DNA of 49,228 bases from Candidatus Daviesbacteria bacterium (GTDB lineage: Bacteria; Patescibacteriota; Microgenomatia; Daviesbacterales; UBA10151): positions 100,937 through 150,164 of the forward strand of contig JAUYKM010000011.1 in NCBI GenBank assembly GCA_030699125.1, written 5' to 3'. This document shows, one piece after another, positions 35,550 to 43,208 of the stretch; position 1 is the first letter of the stretch; each line of letters opens with the position of its first letter. The notes under the pieces are model-generated. The model ran no database searches. It saw only the letters and a program-made list of their open reading frames with translations, and was not told the DNA's origin. A program made the translations under genes and the position numbers.

Positions 35550-36569
35550 TCAGCTAATTTTCAAAATAGCCTTGGCCAATTTCTCCGGAGAATGTCTGAG
35601 TAGATGTTCCCTAATAAGGTATACGGCCAAAGGTTGTTTGATAATTTTTATTTTGGGAGCAAGTCTCAGACAATTTTCTTCATCTACTTTAACAGGAATT
35701 TTGCCTTCCTTTTTATAGGCACTGAGAACTTCCGGATCAAGGCCATTTGAATTGACAATAACATAATCAATAATTGAGGAATCTTCCAGATAATAAATAA
35801 AGGCTTTTAAGTAGTCTGAGGCTTTATAATAATCTGTCTCCCCTCTTTTAGTAACTAAATTTAAAACTAGGATAACCTTAGTTTTGGATTTGGCAATGGT
35901 CTCTTTAATACCGGTAACCAAAAGATGAGGCAGAATAGAGGTATATAAGTCCCCTGCTGAGAAAACAATTTTATCTGCAATCTTAATCTTATCTAAAACT
36001 CGAGGATTTACTTCGGCAGTGCTGTCAAAATAAACTCTTAAAATCTTCTCCCTGGGATCATAATTTTTCTTCTCACCCCTAACGTCAATATTTGTTTCTC
36101 CTTCAATTTCTCTTCCGCCCTCCAGTTTGGCCATCAAATGTAAGTCTGTTAAGCTGACCGGTAAGACATTAGCCCTGATCCTAAAGAGCCATTTTTCAGC
36201 CTCCACTGTCCTGTCAGCCCCTTTATAAAGCTGCTCAAGTCTGGCGGCAATTAAGTTGCCCATGTTGTGGCCTCTTAAGAGACCTTTTATATCAGTTAGT
36301 CTGTCCTCGAATAATCTGTGGGCAACCTGTCTTTGTTTGGAATCTTCCATTAAAGCCAGCAGGCACTGTCTGATATCCCCGGGAGGTAAAATGCCTAACT
36401 CAGAGCGGAGTTTGCCTGATGAGCCCCCGGAATCCCAAGTGCCTACCACAGCTGTAATTAACTCCGGCTGGTTTAGCTCCACCAAACCACGAAGCAAAGA
36501 AAAGTGGCCAGTTCCTCCACCAAAGGTGACTACTTTTTGGGCAAATTGATACTTCTTATTATTTACCAT
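35550..36569 (-). CDS. yvcK: YvcK/CofD-like UDP-sugar-binding regulator
   Basis: 339 residues. VVTFGGGTGHFSLLRGL at the N-terminus, WDSGGSSGKLRSELGILPPGDIRQCLLAL and FSAGDLYTSILPHLLV are family signatures (gluconeogenesis factor YvcK, related to CofD). It is known to bind UDP-GlcNAc and to influence envelope metabolism. Placement beside lysozyme-fold and lipid II genes fits that role. Confidence 0.93.
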   Translation of the reverse strand: MVNNKKYQFAQKVVTFGGGTGHFSLLRGLVELNQPELITAVVGTWDSGGSSGKLRSELGILPPGDIRQCLLALMEDSKQRQVAHRLFEDRLTDIKGLLRGHNMGNLIAARLEQLYKGADRTVEAEKWLFRIRANVLPVSLTDLHLMAKLEGGREIEGETNIDVRGEKKNYDPREKILRVYFDSTAEVNPRVLDKIKIADKIVFSAGDLYTSILPHLLVTGIKETIAKSKTKVILVLNLVTKRGETDYYKASDYLKAFIYYLEDSSIIDYVIVNSNGLDPEVLSAYKKEGKIPVKVDEENCLRLAPKIKIIKQPLAVYLIREHLLRHSPEKLAKAILKIS

Positions 36570-36600
36570 TTGGGAAATATTATACCAAAATGCTAAGAAG

Positions 36601-38211
36601 TCAAGAATTTGTTAGAATATGGAGGGCAGATATGCCGAAGTGGCGGAATGGCAGACGCGTAGGCCTCAGAAGCTTATCCCAGCAATGGGGTGGAGGTTCG
36701 ACTCCTCTCTTCGGCACTGAAAGGGAGTTTTGAAGGGAGCCAGAAGGTTGGCTCTGCGCGGGGGTAGGCGCGCAGAGCTCTGCAAAGCCCTTTTTGAAGG
36801 TCGGGACGAGCCGCCGATTAGTTAAAAAGAAGTTCGAGCCGACAGTTTTTGCTCCGATTGCTAAATCGGAGCATGTATTTTTTGCGCGCGCGATTTTTGC
36901 GCACGATAGTGCGCTACCAATGAAGTTTTTGAAAGGTTCAATCCAGTATGAACCGTTGTCCCCAATTTTCTCAATTTCCTCATTTATTTTTAATTTCTCT
37001 TCAAAAAATTCGTTCTTTTTATTTCTGTAAGTCTCAGCATCAATTACTTGATCTAAGTAACTGTCCAAAAGCAGGTTTAACCTTTTATCAAGGTTTTCCA
37101 GCTCGAGATTTAATTTCTTTATGTTTTCTTCTGTTGATTGCTTTTCCAGAATTTCATCTGCTTCAAGCCACTTATACCAATCTTTAGCCCAGCTTTGGGG
37201 TAAGGCTACATCATCAATAACTTTTCTTATTTGTAGTTCTAATTCGGGTTCAGTAATTGGTTTTTGAGAACAAGGCTTTAATTTTTTAGTACAACGATAG
37301 TAATTGTAGGTAACATTTCTATTTGTGCCCTTGTAATATTTGGTATGTGTTTCAGCTGTGATAGAGGCTCCACATTCGCCACATTTTATTAGGCCAGTAA
37401 AAGCAAACTCATGTTTTCTTTTTCTCGGTTTTATAATCTGATCTATTCTTTTTTGTACAGCGTCAAAAATTTCTTTTGAGATAAATGTTTTATGCTTTCC
37501 TTCGTAATATTCACCCGCATATTTCATAATGCCAATGTAAAATCTATTAGAGAGCATTTCTTTGACGTAATCAATTTTTACTGGTCTATTTTTCCTTGTT
37601 GTAAAACCAAACTTGTGTAGAAACAGACAAATATCTGTAAAAGTTTTATTGCCTTCTGCAAAAAGTTGAAAGGCTTTCTTTATTGCTTTTGATTTTACAG
37701 GGTCAACTTCAATAGTTCGAAGTTTGGGTTCATTAAAATATCCCCAAGGTGCTTTATTAGGATAAACTCCATTTCTTAACTTCTGCCTATTCCCACGCTT
37801 TACATTCTCACTTAAATTGTCTACATAATACTTAGATTGTCCAAAAGCAATTGATAACATAAATTTCCCCTGGGGAGTACTTTCAAACCAAAAGGAGGGA
37901 AATTTTAAGTCCAGAAGTTTTCCAGTATCAAGTAAGTAGATAACTTTTCCACCATCAATAGAATTTCTGGCTAAACGATCGGGATGCCAACTCAAAATTC
38001 CAGAGGCTTCTCCTGCTTCAATCTTTTTGAGGACTTGAGCAAATACTTGCCTGCCGGGGACTTTAGCCGTTTTTGCCTCACTAACAAACTCTACAACTTC
38101 TAAATGTTCCCTTTGAGCAAATTCCTTTAGTTCTGCAATTTGAGCCTCAATGGACAAAACCTGTTTATCTTTTTCGTCTGTACTTTTTCTGCAATATGCA
38201 ATGTATTTCAT
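36601..38211 (-). CDS. Large serine recombinase (integrase family)
   Basis: 536 residues. Resolvase domain with the nucleophile Ser10 in YCRKSTDEKDKQVLSIEAQ and SWHPDRLARNSIDGGKV; recombinase domain (APWGYFNEPKLRTIE); zinc ribbon CGECGAS...YRCTKKLKPC (about 277-313); a coiled coil (about 345-405). Residues about 467-499 are encoded by the left 103-bp inverted repeat, and the last ~35 (RGVEPPPHCWDKLLRP...) are antisense to tRNA-Leu. So the 3' end was created, or extended, by integration. The natural C-terminus is uncertain. Confidence 0.9.
   Translation of the reverse strand: MKYIAYCRKSTDEKDKQVLSIEAQIAELKEFAQREHLEVVEFVSEAKTAKVPGRQVFAQVLKKIEAGEASGILSWHPDRLARNSIDGGKVIYLLDTGKLLDLKFPSFWFESTPQGKFMLSIAFGQSKYYVDNLSENVKRGNRQKLRNGVYPNKAPWGYFNEPKLRTIEVDPVKSKAIKKAFQLFAEGNKTFTDICLFLHKFGFTTRKNRPVKIDYVKEMLSNRFYIGIMKYAGEYYEGKHKTFISKEIFDAVQKRIDQIIKPRKRKHEFAFTGLIKCGECGASITAETHTKYYKGTNRNVTYNYYRCTKKLKPCSQKPITEPELELQIRKVIDDVALPQSWAKDWYKWLEADEILEKQSTEENIKKLNLELENLDKRLNLLLDSYLDQVIDAETYRNKKNEFFEEKLKINEEIEKIGDNGSYWIEPFKNFIGSALSCAKIARAKNTCSDLAIGAKTVGSNFFLTNRRLVPTFKKGFAELCAPTPAQSQPSGSLQNSLSVPKRGVEPPPHCWDKLLRPTRLPFRHFGISALHILTNS
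36634..36716 (+). tRNA. tRNA-Leu (CAG)
   Basis: 83 nt class II tRNA. Acceptor GCCGAAG/CTTCGGC, anticodon stem TAGGC/GCTTA with loop CTCAGAA (anticodon CAG), variable arm TCCCAGCAATGGGG, T arm GGAGG/CTCC with TTCGACT, discriminator A, no CCA. Its last three bases (GCA) are the first of the left inverted repeat. It is overlapped on the opposite strand by the recombinase C-terminal codons. Confidence 0.94.
36714..36816. repeat. Left 103-bp inverted repeat of the recombinase element
   Basis: Starts GCACTGAAAGGGAGTTTTGA and ends GGGACGAGCCGCCG. The reverse complement recurs at 38329-38431 with one mismatch. Contains an internal hairpin GCTCTGCGCG/CGCGCAGAGC with an 8-nt loop. Encodes part of the recombinase C-terminus on the minus strand. 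Confidence 0.95.
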
Positions 38212-38783
38212 AGCAGTTTTTTTTATTCTCCCTATAAGTAAATGTTCTTTTGCGAGCGAAGCGAGCAGGATTTCTTCTTAAGAAATCCAAAATTTTTGCG
38301 TGCCTTCGTTTTTTGTTCTTTTTTACTCCGGCGGCTTGTCCCGACCTTCAAAAAGGGCTTTGCAGAGCTCTGCGCGCCTACCCCCGCGCAGAGCCAACCT
38401 TCTGGCTCCCTTCAAAACTCCCTTTCAGTGCGCGCTTATGAAAAAATCCGAACCTCTTTTCGCCAAAGGTAGGCGGCGCGCCCCTTCCCGCGCCGCCCTC
38501 TATCCGCTCGGCCTTCGGCCGAAGCTCTAAAAAATGTCGGCTCGAACGGGTTGCTTCAGCAACCCCAAAAAACGCAAAAATTTTAAAGAACTTTTCTTAT
38601 CCTAAAATTCAAATGGCCGCTCTGGTGTAGTCAAATCCTTGCGAATCTGTCCAAAGCGACCATTAAAAAACGCAAGGAAAAATTTGACTACAAAAATAAT
38701 GTATCAATTATTGAGAAAATTTGCAACCATAAAAATGTTTAGGCATTTGCAATTTACTCTTAAATTTGAAATACTGTTAGTAC
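38212..38783. other. Gene-free, GC-variable right arm of the recombinase element
   Basis: No convincing gene. It holds a family D-like GCGAGCGAAGCGAGC (38252-38266), the hairpin GGATTTCTT/AAGAAATCC, the right inverted repeat and a GC-rich stretch with GGCGGCGCG/CGCGCCGCC and CTCGGCCTTCGGCCGAAG palindromes (38470-38526). At 38530-38545, TGTCGGCTCGAACGGG matches the recombinase's own C-terminal VGSN-coding segment in plus orientation. That is perhaps the 3' relic of a second recombinase copy. Then AT-rich sequence. Confidence 0.6.
38329..38431. repeat. Right 103-bp inverted repeat of the recombinase element
   Basis: Reverse complement of 36714-36816 with a single G/A difference near the inner end. 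In plus orientation it would encode the same peptide as the recombinase tail (PTFKKGFAELCAPTPAQSQP), continuing to a different end (RAYEKIRTSF...). Confidence 0.95.
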
Positions 38784-39932
38784 ATGGAAAGCATTCAAGA
38801 ACAAGTAAATACAGATGCTGATATTAAACAGGATTCTCCTCCTGTTAATCCAATTTCAAATCAAAAAGGAAATTTTCTACTTATAATCGGGCTGGTAGTA
38901 TTAGTGCTTGTAGTGGGTGCGGGTGGATATTTTCTTTATCAAAAACAGGTTAATAAACCAGTTACTACTCCACAGACATCTCAAGTTACACCCTCTCCGA
39001 TTCCTGACGAAACAGCCAATTGGAAAACATATTCTAATTCCTCTCTAGGTTTTTCTTTTTCGTATCCGATGATTCTTGACCATCTGTATGATCAGTTTGG
39101 GTTCAATCACCCGGATAACCCTGAAGGTAATCTATTGCTCCAGAACTTTGATGGATCAAAGCCAAGACAAGACCAACCAACAGATTTTCAAATGGTTGTA
39201 GAAGCATATAAGAATTCTGATCAAGTAACCTTAGATAAATACGTTAAAGATCCAAATAAAGTTTGGAATCAAAGTGGCGTCCAAATATTTGCTGATATAA
39301 CTTTAGGTAATGAACCAGCATTGAAAGGTCTAGCAATTCAGAAAAATGAAAAAGTTCCTACCATATGGGTATCTCATAAAGGGTATGTTCTTACTATTTA
39401 TCTTGAAACTCCAAAATCTACAAACGCATCTTTATTTGATCAAATCCTCTCCACATTTAAATTCTCAGATCAAAATCAAGCAAATGTCAATTCTTCGTGG
39501 GAAACATATAAAAATCCAAAATACGGTTTTGAATTGCAGCATCCTGTAAATAGCACTATTGAAACACGAACAAACGGCGGTGTTAATCCATACCAGTATA
39601 TTCGTATTCAAAACTATACTGACCAAGATGTAATGAAGAATAATGGAAAACTGGTAACAGGACAATACTATTTAGAAATATCTATCTATGACCATCAATT
39701 AGGACAAAAGACTGCTGAAACTTGCCCAGAAAGTTTAGCAAATCCTAAAAAAGTTGATTTAGGTGCGGGAGTAACAGCTTATCGAGGAAATGGATTAGGT
39801 GGTGGTGATTCTGCTCCCTATATTTATGCTATTTGTGCTACTAAGCCAAATGTGGATTACTACATTCAAGCAAGTGAGAACTTTGATACTGTTGCGAGTA
39901 AAATTATAGATTCCCTTAAATTCACAAATTAA
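38784..39932 (+). CDS. Membrane-anchored protein with two PsbP-like domains
   Basis: 382 residues. Cytoplasmic N-terminus, membrane helix about 32-54 (LLIIGLVVLVLVVGAGGYFL), Pro/Thr linker, then two tandem domains each opening with an aromatic-rich signature: WKTYSNSSLGFSFSYP (about 82) and WETYKNPKYGFELQHP (about 238). This YGFSxxYP-type start is seen in many extracytoplasmic Patescibacteria proteins and resembles PsbP/MOG1-like folds. Function unknown. ATG at 38784; no Shine-Dalgarno sequence. Confidence 0.7.
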   Translation: MESIQEQVNTDADIKQDSPPVNPISNQKGNFLLIIGLVVLVLVVGAGGYFLYQKQVNKPVTTPQTSQVTPSPIPDETANWKTYSNSSLGFSFSYPMILDHLYDQFGFNHPDNPEGNLLLQNFDGSKPRQDQPTDFQMVVEAYKNSDQVTLDKYVKDPNKVWNQSGVQIFADITLGNEPALKGLAIQKNEKVPTIWVSHKGYVLTIYLETPKSTNASLFDQILSTFKFSDQNQANVNSSWETYKNPKYGFELQHPVNSTIETRTNGGVNPYQYIRIQNYTDQDVMKNNGKLVTGQYYLEISIYDHQLGQKTAETCPESLANPKKVDLGAGVTAYRGNGLGGGDSAPYIYAICATKPNVDYYIQASENFDTVASKIIDSLKFTN

Positions 39933-40031
39933 AAAGGTTTAGAAGAAATTTCTGCTAAAATAGTGGGAGTAAAAAAGTTTTCGCGCTGGGTGGGTTGGGG
40001 CAAGAAAACATTTGAGTTTCTTGTTTTACCT

Positions 40032-40048
40032 GTCCGCCATAGGCGGAC
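40032..40048. repeat. Palindrome GTCCGCC/GGCGGAC
   Basis: GTCCGCC-ATA-GGCGGAC, 7-bp arms, in a non-coding stretch. Just upstream CAAGAAA/TTTCTTG (40001-40023) is followed by TTTT and could be a weak terminator of the preceding gene. Confidence 0.5.
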
Positions 40049-40448
40049 TATAAATAAAAAAATCGCGCGCATTGCTTTTCTGTCTTAGCAAAAAATACAT
40101 AGAGCGAGGCCGAAGACTGCCGTCGACATAGCCTTTGGCGACGTACGACAAAAATGAATTGAAGCTTACTCGGGACTCAATTTGGACTCGTTTCCAACTG
40201 TCCGATTGCGCCATTAAAAAAGTAATCCGTTAAAATTGGATCCATTGATTCTTGTTACAAAATATGAGTAATTCAAATCACTAAATTTAAGAAATTTATA
40301 TTACTGAATATGAATAAATTTAAAGTTACACTTCGCATTAGTCAAAGTTGAGGCAGGTAGTTAACGAAAAGTTAAATATAGAGAAGTACATTAGGTCACA
40401 TATAAAAATATCTAACTCTTCTCTTCCTGCCCCAGCTTGGCAAAGAAT
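40049..40448. other. Non-coding stretch, nothing clear
   Basis: AT-rich with no convincing frame, apart from a GC-richer patch at 40110-40150. No tRNA, array or long repeat seen. Confidence 0.5.
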
Positions 40449-40643
40449 ATGAATACCATCCAGGTTATTTCAGAAGATTTAATTTTACCCAATAAGTTAG
40501 CCGTAGAATCACCCCTTCGGAGTAATTATCTGTGGAGAAATTTAATTATTGAAAAGCGTACTTCAATAAACTGGCTATCCAGATTATTAAAAGGTAGTCC
40601 TCTGCACGATTTTTGGTTACTTCTATCATCGCCAGTAAGCTGA
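40449..40643 (+). CDS. Possible 64-residue protein
   Basis: MNTIQVISEDLILPNKLAVE, then basic residues and LLKGSPLHDFWLLLSSPVS. Composition is protein-like, but there is no clear ribosome-binding site or family. May be a relic. Confidence 0.3.
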   Translation: MNTIQVISEDLILPNKLAVESPLRSNYLWRNLIIEKRTSINWLSRLLKGSPLHDFWLLLSSPVS

Positions 40644-40743
40644 AACATAAAGAAAGGGTGTAAGCGATAGACGTGGTTAAATACGAGTGATTGATTTTAA
40701 CCCCCCTCTCCATATATAATGCTCCTATAAAGTCTTCAAAAAA

Positions 40744-40830
40744 ATGTCAATGAATACAGATAAGACAAAGGAATTTGAAAGTATTAAGAAATTAGAGCTT
40801 GAATTAGCCTCAAATCATAAAAAGTCGTAA
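40744..40830 (+). CDS. Possible 28-residue peptide with promoter
   Basis: MSMNTDKTKEFESIKKLELE then LASNHKKS, a charged amphipathic helix. TATAAT at 40714-40719 lies upstream, with TATAAAG between. Too short to be certain. Confidence 0.3.
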   Translation: MSMNTDKTKEFESIKKLELELASNHKKS

Positions 40831-40924
40831 GTAGGATCACAGAAAATTTGTTATCCCTATCACACATATATAACCAGGCACATTGCTGTGTATTTTCTTA
40901 AACTCCCATATACTTTCATTTACT

Positions 40925-41374
40925 ATGACAGAATTGGATACTACAACCGAAGAAGTAACAACAGTGGAAAAGGCATCCCCGGATCAGGTTGTCACAAAAA
41001 CAACCAGAGAAGTTGAACCCAAGGCAAAAGGGGAAGCTCCTCAAAAAGTCTATGAGCAAAAGAAAACAATTTTCAGGTTTAATCAAATTGTTTGGTATAT
41101 TTTAGGCTTGATTGAAGTATTGCTTGTATTCAGGATTGTTTTGAAAGCTGTAGGAGCCAATCCATCTTCTGGATTTACCAGTTTAATTTATGCCTTAACT
41201 GCACCCTTAGCAACTCCTTTTAATGGTATTTTAGGAGCATCTATAACCGGAAATTCTCTGATTGAATGGTCAACAGTGATTGCTGCCATCGTATATCTTT
41301 GTGTAGCCTGGGGATTTGTCTATCTTATGGATCTTATCTATCCAATTACACCAAGAGATGTGGAAATGCGGTAA
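40925..41374 (+). CDS. YggT-family membrane protein
   Basis: 149 residues. Acidic, disordered N-terminus (1-50), then FNQIVWYILGLIEVLLVFRIVLKAVGAN and a second hydrophobic pair, with FTSLIYALTAPLATPFNGIL, the usual YGGT pattern (P..F..L...T.P...P). TATACT ends 10 nt before the ATG at 40925. First of a membrane-protein set running to about 42.8 kb. Confidence 0.85.
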   Translation: MTELDTTTEEVTTVEKASPDQVVTKTTREVEPKAKGEAPQKVYEQKKTIFRFNQIVWYILGLIEVLLVFRIVLKAVGANPSSGFTSLIYALTAPLATPFNGILGASITGNSLIEWSTVIAAIVYLCVAWGFVYLMDLIYPITPRDVEMR

Positions 41375-41377
41375 GCC

Positions 41378-41686
41378 ATGTTAGCAGCAATCGTTATTAT
41401 TCTTGCCATCCTTTGGATTCTTGGATACGCTCCTTTATCGGGAATTTCTATCCCTAATATCATTCTTTTTACAATCAATAATCACCCGGTTACTTTATGG
41501 GAAATTCTTATAATGGCGGTTATCGTTTGGGCAATAGGCATTTTACCCGGTCCATTTCAAGCAATTGCAGGAATACTGCTTCTCTTGTGGATTTTGTCTG
41601 TGCTAGGCATTCTGGCTATTTCAGGCCTTTCAAATATTATCATTTTAGTAATTATCCTAGGACTTGTTATATCTATTTTTCTATGA
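41378..41686 (+). CDS. Small multi-pass membrane protein
   Basis: 102 residues, almost entirely hydrophobic, three to four helices, with PVTLWEILIMAVIVWAIG in the middle. 3 nt after the YggT gene. No family recognised; the stop overlaps an ATG (ATGA) that opens a 16-codon frame. Confidence 0.65.
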   Translation: MLAAIVIILAILWILGYAPLSGISIPNIILFTINNHPVTLWEILIMAVIVWAIGILPGPFQAIAGILLLLWILSVLGILAISGLSNIIILVIILGLVISIFL

Positions 41687-41734
41687 CAACCGTTAAAATA
41701 TTTTATTCTAAAAAATGCTGGCAAATAATTTAAC

Positions 41735-41809
41735 ATGAATATACAGGACGAAAAACACAAGAAGCTTAGAAAATTCAAAATTAGGCTTAAAATTAAAGGA
41801 GGTGAATAA
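41735..41809 (+). CDS. Putative 24-residue leader peptide before the GlsB-like gene
   Basis: MNIQDEKHKKLRKFKIRLKI, then KGGE and TAA. Its codons for K-G-G form the AAAGGAGGT Shine-Dalgarno sequence of the next gene, whose ATG is 4 nt after this stop. Translation of the leader would pass through that site, so coupling or attenuation is possible (inference). Confidence 0.4.
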   Translation: MNIQDEKHKKLRKFKIRLKIKGGE

Positions 41810-41812
41810 ATA

Positions 41813-42067
41813 ATGGGTATTATACTTTGGATAATTTTTGGAGCAATTGCCGGATGGATCGCGTCGGTCATCATGAAGACCGATTCCAATCAAGGTACCA
41901 TGATGGATATATTTATGGGTGTGGTTGGAGCTGTGGTAGGCGGTTTCCTCATGGGCTTGGTTGGTCAATCAGGGATTACAGGATTTAACCTATACAGTCT
42001 TTTTGTTGCCGTAATTGGTGCAGTTGTTGTTATTTATTTTGGTCGCATGATCCGACAGAATAGATAA
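41813..42067 (+). CDS. GlsB/YeaQ/YmgE-family membrane protein
   Basis: 84 residues: IILWIIFGAIAGWIASVIMK, then GTMMDIFMGVVGAVVGGFLM and a third helix, the standard transglycosylase-associated (stress-linked) family pattern. Strong Shine-Dalgarno sequence AAAGGAGGTGA 10 nt before the ATG. Confidence 0.9.
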   Translation: MGIILWIIFGAIAGWIASVIMKTDSNQGTMMDIFMGVVGAVVGGFLMGLVGQSGITGFNLYSLFVAVIGAVVVIYFGRMIRQNR

Positions 42068-42127
42068 AAGGTTGACTATTATTATATTGACAAATAGGAT
42101 AACTTAGATTATCTTTAGTTCCTATCC

Positions 42128-42787
42128 ATGTCAAGCTTACAGAAAAAATTAATATTTTTAGCCCTTTTTTCCTTTCTTAGCTTTGCTGCCTTGCAGATTC
42201 CCTTTAATAAACTGGCCGGTTCAAATGTTTCTTTTACCCTTTTTGACTTTTTTGCCCCCATCACCGGAGCCTTTTTAGGACCGGTGTTTGGGATAATTTC
42301 TGTTTTTTCGGTACTTTTGGCCAATAACCTTATTAATAATGTCCCCTGGACAACCGGAACAATAATCAGGCTCTTTCCCACTCTTTTTGCTGTTTACTAT
42401 TTTGCTGTTATTTCTAAAAAGGGAAGTGGCAGATGGATTTTAGGGGTGCCTGTTTTAGCTATAATAGCATTTTTGGCCCACCCCAACGGAGGGCAAGTCT
42501 CATATTACACTCTATTTTGGATTATTCCTTTAATTGCCTATAAATTTAGGTCTAATTTGTATATGCGGAGCCTGGGAGCCACATTTACAGCCCATGCTGT
42601 GGGTGGAGCTACCTGGATCTGGGCCTTTAACCTGCCTGCCTCTGTCTGGAACTCCCTAATTCCGGTGGTGATCTCTGAAAGATTACTGTTTGCGACAGGA
42701 ATTACTGCCTCTTTTATCTTAACTAAAAAGGCTTTAACATATCTTGCCCACAGGCGTATTCTTCCAGAGATCCCACTAAAAATCTAA
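42128..42787 (+). CDS. Multi-pass membrane protein resembling an ECF S component
   Basis: 219 residues with about six helices. VSFTLFDFFAPITGAFLGPVFG followed by SVLLANNLI resembles the substrate-binding S subunits of ECF vitamin transporters, and the length fits. No A/A'/T partners are in the window. TTGACA (42088-42093) and TATCTT at 17 bp may be its promoter. Assignment tentative. Confidence 0.5.
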   Translation: MSSLQKKLIFLALFSFLSFAALQIPFNKLAGSNVSFTLFDFFAPITGAFLGPVFGIISVFSVLLANNLINNVPWTTGTIIRLFPTLFAVYYFAVISKKGSGRWILGVPVLAIIAFLAHPNGGQVSYYTLFWIIPLIAYKFRSNLYMRSLGATFTAHAVGGATWIWAFNLPASVWNSLIPVVISERLLFATGITASFILTKKALTYLAHRRILPEIPLKI

Positions 42788-42800
42788 CCACTATTTTTAA

Positions 42801-43061
42801 TTATCTGTCTTCTCGTGGACGGGCAATGTTAACAACAATCTTGCGACCTTCAACATCTGTTCCGTTTAAGTTAGATACAGCTGCATTAGCTTCTTCCTCT
42901 GTAGACATTTCTACAAAACCAAAGCCTCTTGACCTGCCTGTATCACGGTCTTTAACCACTTGTGCTGAGACAACAGTACCTGCCTGCGAAAAAAGCTGAG
43001 CAAGTCCTGCGTCATCAATAGCCCAAGGCAAAGAGCCTACGAACAATTTTCTATTATTCAA
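42801..43061 (-). CDS. RRM-type RNA-binding protein, TTG start
   Basis: 86 residues, a single RRM fold. RNP2 is KLFVGSLPW and RNP1 is RGFGFVEM; the basic tail IARPREDR is short. It resembles cyanobacterial cold-induced Rbp proteins. TTG at 43061 is taken as the start because AAGGAGGTGAT lies just upstream at proper spacing. An in-frame GTG at 43070 is inside that Shine-Dalgarno sequence. The ribosome-binding site is buried in an 11-bp hairpin, so translation is likely regulated. Confidence 0.92.
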   Translation of the reverse strand: MNNRKLFVGSLPWAIDDAGLAQLFSQAGTVVSAQVVKDRDTGRSRGFGFVEMSTEEEANAAVSNLNGTDVEGRKIVVNIARPREDR

Positions 43062-43062
43062 A

Positions 43063-43100
43063 AAAATCACCTCCTTTTTTCATTATTTCGAGGTGATTTT
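43063..43100 (-). promoter_or_regulatory. Shine-Dalgarno-sequestering hairpin in the RRM gene leader
   Basis: On the mRNA, AAAATCACCTC (43100-43090) is perfectly complementary to GAGGTGATTTT (43073-43063), with a 16-nt loop. The 3' arm contains the GAGGTGAT core of a near-perfect Shine-Dalgarno sequence and ends one base before the TTG. It could be an RNA thermometer or an autoregulatory site for the RRM protein (inference). Confidence 0.75.
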
Positions 43101-43148
43101 AAATTAAAAAACTTATACTCAACACTCTATTTAATAGTATTACATATC

Positions 43149-43154
43149 TGTCAA
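43149..43154 (-). promoter_or_regulatory. Consensus -35 box upstream of the RRM gene
   Basis: TTGACA on the minus strand. The best -10 (TAAATA, 15-bp spacer) is weak. It implies a leader of about 65 nt carrying the hairpin. Confidence 0.4.
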
Positions 43155-43178
43155 TAGAATGCAAGTTTGTTCCGCTAA

Positions 43179-43208
43179 TCGCGAAGTTTTCGCGAAATCT
43201 ATCGCGAA
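43179..43208. promoter_or_regulatory. Triple TCGCGAA array downstream of fic / upstream of the RRM promoter
   Basis: TCGCGAA starts at 43179, 43190 and 43202 (spacing 11 and 12). The last copy encodes the fic C-terminus and stop. The array matches that at 44270-44299 in spacing. Confidence 0.7.

Noticed and set aside
38242-38530. Overlapping plus-strand frames of 63-76 codons
   Set aside because: They arise from the right inverted repeat; the shared peptide is the mirrored recombinase tail, and no promoter or ribosome-binding site supports a gene.
40026-40214. 62-codon minus-strand frame
   Set aside because: It spans a palindrome and a GC-shifted patch, has no ribosome-binding site or -10 box, and its composition is not protein-like.
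41684-41734. 16-codon frame MTTVKIFYSKKCWQII after the small membrane protein
   Set aside because: The start looks glutaredoxin-like but the frame ends at once; too short to call a gene or a relic.
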